Positions 56,601-64,000 of a stretch of DNA of 64,000 bases are shown here, one piece after another (position 1 is the stretch's first letter; each line of letters begins with the position of its first letter). A program made the position numbers and the translations under genes. The DNA is taken from contig JAOANU010000010.1 of assembly GCA_034387635.1 (NCBI GenBank), positions 620,001-684,000 on the forward strand, read 5' to 3'. Below the pieces are notes generated by a model, which was not told the DNA's origin, did no database searches, and was given only the letters and a program-made list of their open reading frames with translations. The DNA comes from Rhodosporidiobolus odoratus. Lineage: Eukaryota > Basidiomycota > Microbotryomycetes > Sporidiobolales > Sporidiobolaceae.

Positions 56601-58659
56601 CGAAAAGGGGAAAGTGCGGGGGCGATGAGGACCATAGAGCATATTCAGAGAGGTGGAAAGAGAGGCAGCACAGAAAGACAGACCTCCTCGATGGACACAT
56701 TGCCAATAGTCTCCCTGAACAAGCCCTCAATCCAAGCCTCATCCTTTTTCGAGATAGCCGCATGCCAGCGATACTGAGTCGCAGAGGAAAGGAAGCAGTC
56801 AGCGTGACTTGTGAGGAGGCACGGACGACGAAGAAGAAACGCACGAGGATGTTGAACTCTGCGGAAACGCCGTTCCCGAGCCCTCGAGGGGTAAATCCCG
56901 TAGGGAATGCGCGGGAGGAAACATTCGGAGCGAGGGACCAGGTAGAAGTGGTGGTGTTGATGTTGAGAATAGTCCGGATATAGTCTTGCACCACGCTAAG
57001 GATCGAGATAGCGTGAGAAGCAACTCGGAGGCGAGAAGAACTGGCAGAGAAAGGAGGGGAAGAGCAAAGCGCACATGTTGAGGAACCACCCGCAGTTGAT
57101 CAGCCGGGCACGCTCGAAGATCTCGCTGTCCTGCTCCTTCCTTCCAGCTTCATCGAGCGACTCCCAAGCCCTGTAAGTGCCCTTCTCGTTGATCTTGTAG
57201 AGAGTATGGGCGATGTAATTATGGTTCCTGTGCGTCGAAGAAAAGGTCAGTACCGCACCGCGGGAGAAACGACGGAAATCAACGGACCGGTTGAATATGA
57301 CGAGCAAAGCTACTACGGAAGGCGGCATGAAGAACATGCGAGAAGAGGCGATCACATCGGGAAAGAGCCTTCCTTGCTCGAAAGAACGGACGGTCGCTTG
57401 TTCCTTGACGTTGTTGCCCTGTAGAAACAGCGGATCAGTCAGGGTCGGGCGCCTGAGGCATGAGACGCGCTATTCGAGGAACGGCGTGTAGAGAGAGGAT
57501 AGGAAACAAGAAAGACGTGGGTTGCAGCGCACATAAAGGGGAGAAAGGTCAAGGTAGCTCGACGCTTCGTTGATACTGGCGTCGGTCCTCGAGGTCTGAA
57601 AGGTAGAGTGAACGATAATCGTGGCGAACGAGAAGAGCAGGGACCTGAAGGCGGGTCAAGTAGTGGTCAGTCTCGGTCTTTTTAAGCTATCGAGAGGAAA
57701 TGAAGACTTACGAGATGCCAGATGGGTGGGGTTTGAATTTTTCCCTGCGCAAAAGGGCATCGAAGACCACTCCAGGCGAAGGAAGGTGCGGGTTCTTCGG
57801 GTGACACGGCGATACGGAGCGAGCGTAAGCTGAGTTCAGGGAGAGAAGGTCAGCGAGAGCACCCTGTGCGAAGGCCATCAAAAACTATAACGCACGAGTG
57901 TTGGCAGCTCCCAGCTGTATGCTCGTTGGGTTTTGCCCGCTTCCGTCGGCGGCGCGGTAGGTGGGCCCGGTGTAGCTTACTGGCGGATGTTGCAGGTCGT
58001 TCCAGAGTAGCTCGATGAACTTGTCGGTAAGGGGTTGTTGCAAGGCAGAGTCCTGCGCGAGGGGCATGTGCAGTATAAAGGACGTATGATAGTAGCGTGT
58101 TGAGCGAGGCGGGGACAGCCAGGGGTCGCGACGGCAAACGGAGGCAGAAAAGCAAAAGAAGGGCAAACGAAGAAGGTCAGCTGAAATCAACCTCAGCAAG
58201 AAAGGCAGGATGTACCGTCGGCATCTTCTGTAGCATCGCTACGAGGTGCTCCAGCAAGTTGTCCCGGTCGTCGATCGGGCCCGTGGCGCTGGAAGCCGCC
58301 TGCAAGAGCGTCGCCGCATCGCTGGCGAGGTTTCCTGTCTTGACCTGCCCCCATAAGCTACCTCCGACGGTATTCGTCGCCTTGATATCGCTTGGCGCCG
58401 CGGACTCCCTGGTCGTGAGCCCATCGCCGCCAGCAGGAGGGGGAGGAGCAGCAATGGTTTCGACAAGAGTGGTGACGGACTGCTTTGCCGACTTGCTGCG
58501 TTGAAGGACGGAAGCGGCCTTGACCTTGAAAGTGCCATAGAAGGAGGAGCGTTTCTGAGAAACGTCGGGGACCGAAGCGAGAGGTGGACGGGCGGAGGAA
58601 AAAGGGGGAGAAGAGTTGGTGTTCTGTGTGTCATGCTGATCTCGGGACGTGGCGACCAT
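53603..58659 (-). CDS. PPO: linoleate diol synthase / Ppo-type fatty-acid dioxygenase-P450 fusion
   Basis: Bifunctional haem enzyme that oxygenates linoleic/oleic acid (animal-peroxidase-type dioxygenase domain) and rearranges the hydroperoxide to diols (C-terminal P450-like domain), producing psi-factor oxylipins. The start at 58659 gives MVATSRDQHDTQNTNSSPPF. N-terminal exons carry NLLEHLVAMLQKMPT and LTDKFIELLWNDLQHPPVSY. The dioxygenase domain has NEASSYLDLSPLYGNN, RNHNYIAHTLYKINEKG, the catalytic Tyr and proximal His in EFNIL-YRWHAAI (joined across an intron), and EWNSDPVVADRARRLYGHPN. The P450 domain has SVSNQGQ (the family's conserved I-helix Asn), WEAMRLDP (ExxR) and FGHGAHTCLGAPICEISITQ with the haem-ligating Cys. 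It ends PVSLSVVYDAE. More than a dozen introns; no disruption noticed. Product regiospecificity (5,8-, 7,8- or 8,11-diol) cannot be read from sequence alone. Confidence 0.9.
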
Positions 58660-60121
58660 GTTGTGAACGCGGCGGGAATGGAGCTGTAGCTAGGAAGGCA
58701 GGGGTCAGTGCCGCAGGAGAGGAAGGCGGAAAATAGGAAGCTTCTAACAGGGGCCCATCCGGAAAGAACGCGTGGAAGTGATGCGGAGAGGCGGTGAGAC
58801 CGGAGTTTCGAAAATAAAGTTACCCACGTGAAATAGATCAGTACGATCGGTTTCAGGTTGATGATAAAGACGGTGCTCTAACAACGACAGGCAAGGTTTG
58901 TCGGGAAAAAGAGAAAGCAAGCTCCTGAAGGGAGTGGTGTGTGAGGCGTGGGCACTGCTGGCACAGCGAAAGTACCGCTGTCGAACATGCGCCACCCGAC
59001 TGCGGCGCCTTGCGATGCCAAGTAGCGAGTCCACGAATCTGACGAGGCGAGGAGGGAGGACAGGAGACGAGAGGAGGGAGAACAGGAGACGAGAGGAGGG
59101 AGGACAGGAGACGAGAGGAGGGAGGACAGGAGACGAGAGGAGGGCGCAGAGGGCTGTATCGTACGAGTCACGACAGCCGCGGACCCGCGTGTACGCCTTC
59201 AGCAGAGTGCCGATTGGCTATGCCAAGCAGTGCACAAGGATGGCTATCGAGGAACCCCCGAAGGCCCGAGAAAAGAGCCGAGAAAAGCCTGCTCGCGGTT
59301 GGTCTGGCACGAGTACCAGGATTCAGGTCAGCACTCCGGTATACACGAGAGCAGCATTGGGTGTATGGCTGCGTGGGGACGTTCCGGACGCGACGGACTA
59401 CATGTAGCAATCTGTGACCTTGAACAGCTCACGAGCCGCTTCAGTCCGACCTCGTCGTACTATTCTGCCTCGTTACGAGGGACAAAGACGCGATGTAAGT
59501 CACAGGCTCAAGTCGCATGGAGGAAAGAAAGCGTACAGTGTCGGAAGAAAATGAACCCGCTTCGGAAGAACTGGAAGTATGACGAATGCAGCGATGAGCC
59601 CGCGGCCGGCATGAAGTGACGAGAGAGGGAGGTTCGAAAGGTGGCTTACCGAGCTCGTATGGCCCAAAGAAATGGCCGAGGGAAGCAACTCGAAGAGGTG
59701 AAGGCCGGCTTGGAAATGCAGATCCAACTTGAAGACCCCGGTGGCTTCGTCGTCATCTCCTCACACAGCCACAATGGGTTCGTTGACGTACTCGTTGAGA
59801 GGTAAGCAGAAACGAGGGAAGGCGCGGCTGCTCCGGGAAAAGGGGGAAAGCCGCGACGAGGCAGGTTGAACCACATTGAAAGAACCAGGATCTGGAGTCG
59901 ACGATCTGCAGGACGTGCTACCGTCCGTCGACCTGCTAGGAACGTGGACTGTTGGTTCAGTCTGCGGACGCCAGGCGAAATGACATGCTGCCTGTCTTGG
60001 GCGGGAGGAAGGCGACGCAGTTGAAGATGAAAATGAAGGCGACGCCGAAGCGGGAGGTGCGGTCAGCGCCGGACCGTCCACCGAATGAGGACTTGTAAGC
60101 TGCAAAAGGTGCGTAGAGAGG
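58660..60121. other. gene-poor region with minisatellite
   Basis: Upstream flank of the oxylipin-enzyme gene and further sequence without a supported gene. Several short open frames on both strands have no domain and no splice continuity. A purine-rich minisatellite lies at 59046-59147. Confidence 0.45.
59046..59147 (+). repeat. 22-bp minisatellite, about 4.5 copies
   Basis: Tandem units reading AGGAGACGAGAGGAGGGAGG plus AC, starting at 59062, 59084, 59106 and 59128, with a partial unit before the first. One unit has AGAAC instead of AGGAC. All-purine except for one or two C per unit. Confidence 0.85.
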
Positions 60122-60435
60122 CTAGCTGACCCTTATACCCTCACCCCCAATGGAGTAAGGAGGAGACTGCGGAAAGTTAATCGAGCCAAGGTCGATGAGA
60201 TCTATCTCGCTCACCTCACTGGAATCTGCTAGCCTGGACAGAGCACAAGACCACCAGAGCAAGCAACAGCAAGCACAACTAGCTCGCCCCTCAGCTCCCC
60301 TTCCAAGTGCGTTGGTTCTGATTCCCTTCCTTCCCACTTACATCTCACCTTGACCTGGTCCTCCTCAATCTCCTCGCACACCTCAAGCGCAACCTCACCG
60401 CCGTAGCCAGCACGTCCAACGAGATCAGAAGATGG
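60122..60435 (-). CDS. possible small two-exon gene (65 aa)
   Basis: Low-confidence prediction. From the ATG at 60435 (MPSSDLVGRAGYGGEVALE) exon 1 runs to 60342, where a strong GTAAGT donor follows. An acceptor (GCTAGCAG) 116 nt later leads to exon 2 (60225-60122), ending GGEGIRVS and TAG. The two exons sum exactly to 66 codons. The protein is acidic (CEEIEEDQVKV, SEVSEIDLIDL) with no known motif. The unspliced frame is also open for another 35 codons, and a plus-strand ATG at 60432 overlaps the start, so this may be chance. Confidence 0.3.
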
Positions 60436-62221
60436 CATTTCGACCATCCCCGCCGCTCCACCTCGTTCCCGACGACTTCCAACTCGTCGTCCTCACCCAC
60501 CTCAACTTGCATGGTCCTCAAACTTCGTTATGCTGTCAAGTAGCAACCACTGACGATCCAACAGGCGCTGCAAGATGGATGTCGCCTTTCGACCGCTTCG
60601 CGTCGCCCGCTTCCACCTTGTTCGGCAACTCCAGAGAGCGGGATCGGCGGATGCTGAGGATGGTCGTCGGAGCACGTCAAGGTGCGTGCCGTCTCTTCGT
60701 GTTGTAAGCCAGGTATACTGTATGAGTGTGGGGGGAACGCGGTCACGACGGACATGAAGGAGAACGCATGTCGGAATGGTGACGGCGGGCCGAGGAAGGT
60801 GGCTGGACGTGTGGGGTAGCGTCTTTACTAATGCTGCAGAGCCTTCAGAACAACAATCAGCCTATTCGTACCGTAGCCGAGATGAGCCGATGTAATGCAG
60901 CTTATCCCAACAACTCGCTCGGTTTGCTTCTTGGCTGTCTTTCTGCACCCTCTGTCCGCGATCTCTACTGCTACACTGGCTAGGCGTGGTCGATACGCAC
61001 GCTCTTCTGCTGTCTTCGATGCCTCTGAGCCTTGAACGCCCTCAACTTTCCCTCTTCTTCTCGCCGACCCCCTCAAAGTCTCATCAACTCGACCCCTGGC
61101 AACGCGTCTCTGCTTACACTTTTTGAAACGACGGGCACGGTCTTTGCGTTGCTAGCCTATCCCTTTCCTGACGCTACAGTCCGCCCTCTCCCCCCGCCGC
61201 CAGAAACGCCGTAACCCTGTACCTTCCGACCTTAGATCTCGACACAATTGCTCCATTCCGCCGCGGGTGCTACAGCTCATCGACACGATACTAGGGAGGA
61301 TAGGAGAAGGACGAGAGACCTCAAACGGATTCAGGAGGGAGGAAGATCCAGGCGGCAAGTCGCTGGGTTTGGCGAAGAAAATGGGAGTTCGAGATGATGG
61401 TGGTCGGTTCGCAAGATCGCCTGCAAAACCCCCATGTCAGTACTAAGGCTACTGGGGAGCTACGTGCGCGCAAGCTTGCGATGGAGAGAACAAGAGACGT
61501 TGTGGACGAGGAGGATGGACGGGAAAAAAGGATTAAGGTAAGTCTTGTCTCCTGTGCCGGCTGCGTTGTGGTTGACGTTCCCTCGTTCAGCAGATTCAGC
61601 GGCATCCGTAACCACACCCTCGACCAAGGCGCGAGGAGTTGCAGCCCGAATGTAGCGACCCCGGCGGTGGTGGGTTCAGGTCCATGTCCGCCTGTCGGTT
61701 CCAAGCCTGGCTTGCCTGGCCAACGCAGCGAGTTCATGCGCATCTGTGTGCGTGGACTGACGCTGCCCCGTTGAGGGAAGGAAGGTGATCGGGCTTCGAG
61801 GAGAAGTTTGGGGCCCAAGTCGAGTTTGTTCGAGTTTCGAATTCCGGACCGGGAACGCGTCGTTCTCCTCGCCCCGTCTCTCTCCTCTGTCTCTCTATCA
61901 CTCTCTTCCACTCTCACTCAGTTGCCTACTTTACACTCTACTCCAGAGATCCACCCACTCGCACTCTCTCTACACCCTCTCATCTACAACCGCAACTCCC
62001 TCAACTGCTTCCTCCTCCGCCCTCAACCCATCTCGACGCGCTGCTCGTCCGCTCTCCCTCTCGATCACTAGCCTCGCTACCCAGTACACCCTACGGTCTT
62101 TACACTCTCATCCTCGCCGTCGCTCATTCTCCTCGCCCTGCACCCTCTGCTTACTTTCGCCTTCGACCCGCCTCGACGCGTCCTCCGCCCGTCCTCCTCA
62201 CTCACTACACCAGCTCTCGCC
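60436..62221. other. region of unclear coding content
   Basis: Open frames on both strands (60432-60707 +, 61020-61214 +, 61321-61917 -, 61394-61774 +) could contain one or two small genes. For example, a plus-strand frame from 60432 with a 51-nt intron-like segment (ending GATCCAACAG), and a plus-strand exon-like piece ending REKRIK before a GTAAGT at 61539. I could not assemble a consistent gene model or recognise a family. The last 350 bp are C/T-rich and probably form the promoter/5' UTR of the gene at 62222. Confidence 0.35.
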
Positions 62222-62942
62222 ATGCTCACTAAGCCTTTCATCGAGCTTCCCCTCAAGGGGATTGTTGAAGATGTGCTCGCCAATTCCCTTGATCTGATGG
62301 GTGCAGGAGGCGATGTAAGCCTCTCCTCTTTATCTGCTCACTGCTCTACTTCAAGCCTGCAGTAAGATTGGTCACTGACGGGAATGCCTCGAGCAGGACT
62401 GGGTTGTTCCGTTCTCCCCGTCACTCGGCCCCTTGGCTACCCGGTGCATCGAAAAGTTCTTGCGCCGAGTCCGCATGCCCGTCCCATCTTGGAAGAAGTC
62501 GCACACCCACAAATTCAGCGACAACATCAGCCTCACAGCGTCTCTCGCTTTTGGTCCCAGTGTCGATCATTGCGCTCCACACGCCAAGCCGGAAGTCTCC
62601 TTTGGCCCCAGCGTATCCATCCAGCTCAACGTCCGCGACTTCTCGCAACTCGCCAAGCGACCCCTCTTGGTTGGCAGAGGCTTTCGCCTGTCGTTCACCG
62701 TCTCGACTCTGGACGTCAAGCTGACGGGCGGCTGGAGCGGATTCATCTCCTTCCCCCGCAACGAGCACTACGTCGCCACTCCTCCTTCGGTACCGGTCGC
62801 TCTCCCTCCTGCAGCAATCCCTCTCCGCTCAACCCCTCTTCGCTCGACCAGGCGCCGCGTCCCCAGCGGATTCGCTCTCAGGACCGCTCGACCGCTCGCC
62901 CCGCCAATCGTCACCCTCGACCTGTCCACCTCCTTCACCTGA
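62222..62942 (+). CDS. uncharacterised two-exon protein (212 aa)
   Basis: Not recognised. Two exons (62222-62314, 62397-62942; 82-nt intron with GTAAGC donor and GAGCAG acceptor) sum exactly to 212 codons plus stop. The ATG lies after a long pyrimidine-rich leader and opens with an amphipathic segment (LTKPFIELPLKGIVEDVLAN). The middle looks like one folded, beta-rich domain: WVVPFSPSLGPLATRCIEKF, NISLTASLAFGPSVDH, VSFGPSVSIQLNVRDFSQLA, RLSFTVSTLDVKLTGGWSGF. The C-terminal about 45 residues are Pro/Arg-rich and probably disordered. No signal peptide, membrane helix or catalytic motif is evident. Codon use matches genuine genes here. Confidence 0.6.
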
Positions 62943-63887
62943 TCCCCTCTCTTCGCCTTTTCTTTCTTATTTTCAGCATCTTCTTCTCTCTCTTGTTGTT
63001 CTTATGTCTTTCATTCCCAACCGCATCTCCCCATCCACATTGTTGTCGTCAATACTACTCCTGTACTTCGCCCCTATACCCACATCGTGCTCCCTTACTC
63101 CATCGCCATATCGCTCTTGCTAATAGTGCCCATGCCCCTACTTCGTTGTCTTCGTTCATCTGCATGCGTCCGTAGATCGTAGCTAGACTACCATACTCCG
63201 CATGTGCCGCTCATGGCCTCTTTTCTTGCAGCGCAAGATATTACTTTACCTTACCTCGTTCTTCGGCCCGAAATGTCGGTTCGGCGGATATGTCGCGCTC
63301 TTCTTAGGCTTTACTGGAGTCATGAGGGCTTCCTGATATGAAAGACTGCCTCGGAGGGTTGGCTGAAAGCTAAAGGAAAGTCGAAGGAAAGTCGGCCTTC
63401 TCAATCGATTTCATCCGCTGCTCTACCCCAGCTTGCTCTCGGACGCGAGCCTTTCGACCTCACCTGTGACCACGTTCCCCAAGCCTACGCCTGCACATGC
63501 TTGCCTTGACCTTTCAGCTGCGTTCGAGCCAATCTTCCTCCTTTCCCTGCTCTTGCACGTCCCCCTTTCTATCCTCCGCCGATGTTCAGTCCCTGTCGCG
63601 GCCAGGAAGGGATGGACACGTACGAAACGGGACGGAGGCATGTACGGATGAGGAGGAAGACATCCCGATGAGGAGCAACCCGTCTCGATACGGAAGAATG
63701 CCTTCCCTTTTAGAATAGAACCAGCTATTCCTGTTGTACACCTCCGTAGCAGCTTCCACACCACTCTTACACTTTAGACTACCTCTCCCACACATACGGA
63801 CTCGTCTCCCCGCGCGCTTGGACTTGGAATCACTTCTCTCTCTCTCTCGCCTCGGACAAGAAAAGGAAGGAAACCGCCAGTTACATG
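62943..63887. other. intergenic, no gene seen
   Basis: 3' flank of the orphan gene and further non-coding-looking sequence. The minus-strand frame at 63423-63764 has mixed composition and no domain. No RNA gene or repeat recognised. Confidence 0.4.
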
Positions 63888-64000
63888 TTACACCACATCC
63901 CTCTGACTACTCCTAGCCTCTGCTACCCTATGATCCCGCGGTCCGTCTTCCGCAGCTTCAGCCGCAGGAGGAGGAATCGCTGCTTTCTTGCGAGATGCAC
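63888..64000 (-). CDS. possible 3' end of a gene entering from the right edge
   Basis: On the minus strand the frame is open from the window edge to a TAA at 63890-63888 and reads SRKKAAIPPPAAEAAEDGPR followed by DHRVAEARSSQRDVV. The Ala/Pro/charged composition resembles a disordered C-terminus in this genome. Only 36 codons are visible; function unknown. Confidence 0.35.
   Translation of the reverse strand, partial: ASRKKAAIPPPAAEAAEDGPRDHRVAEARSSQRDVV

Noticed and set aside
61321..61917. 199-codon minus-strand open frame
   Set aside because: Mixed composition, no recognisable domain, no splice context, and competing plus-strand frames over the same bases.
1..64000. tRNA or rRNA genes and CRISPR arrays
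   Set aside because: A visual scan for tRNA B-box/T-arm sequences (GGTTCRANNCC) on both strands gave only partial matches without acceptor stems. No rRNA-like segments or spacer-repeat arrays were seen; the only direct repeats are microsatellites and one minisatellite.

Overview
The window looks like nuclear DNA of a GC-rich basidiomycete yeast, most likely Pucciniomycotina/Microbotryomycetes (Rhodotorula/Rhodosporidium-like). This is inferred from many short introns (about 50-150 nt) with GTRCGT or GTAAGT donors and CTNA-type branch sites, C/G-ending codons, Ser/Pro-rich proteins, and single-gene homologues typical of basidiomycetes: an intersectin-like CIN1, an Msb2-type mucin, a tetraspanin and a fatty-acid dioxygenase/P450 fusion. 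Nothing bacterial, viral or transposon-like was recognised. Species cannot be fixed from sequence alone. Exon joins were worked out by eye; where I quote a protein length, the exon lengths sum to a multiple of three.

Left part (0-16 kb). An alternative NADH dehydrogenase (-), an unrecognised Pro/Gln-rich protein (-) and a HAK/KUP potassium transporter (+) are followed by three tandem copies of an unrecognised gene family (8,987-13,454, all +), two of them visibly broken. Next comes the first arm of an inverted duplication (13,651-15,657): a ZNF511-like C2H2 zinc-finger gene (+) head-to-head with a broken F-box-like gene (-).

Middle (15.8-41.5 kb). A run of genes for the actin/endocytosis machinery and cell surface: CIN1-type intersectin (EH, coiled coil, WH2, two SH3, DH-PH), a tetraspanin, an Msb2-like signalling mucin and a Bbc1/Mti1 homologue, then a LONRF-type double-RING/LON protein.

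Right part (41.5-64 kb). An Acr3 arsenite efflux carrier (-), an Rpn14/PAAF1 proteasome-assembly WD40 protein (-) starting 72 bp from a divergent RPAP1 gene (+), then the second arm of the inverted duplication (50,177-52,191), where both genes are retained. A small four-exon orphan gene (+), a large linoleate-diol-synthase/Ppo oxylipin enzyme (-), a gene-poor stretch with a minisatellite, a two-exon orphan gene (+) and a possible partial gene on the right edge complete the window.

Functional links are inferred from families: CIN1, BBC1 and possibly the tetraspanin act at cortical actin/endocytic sites, and MSB2 signals from the cell surface. The most unusual parts are the tandem orphan family and the inverted duplication whose two gene pairs have had different fates.
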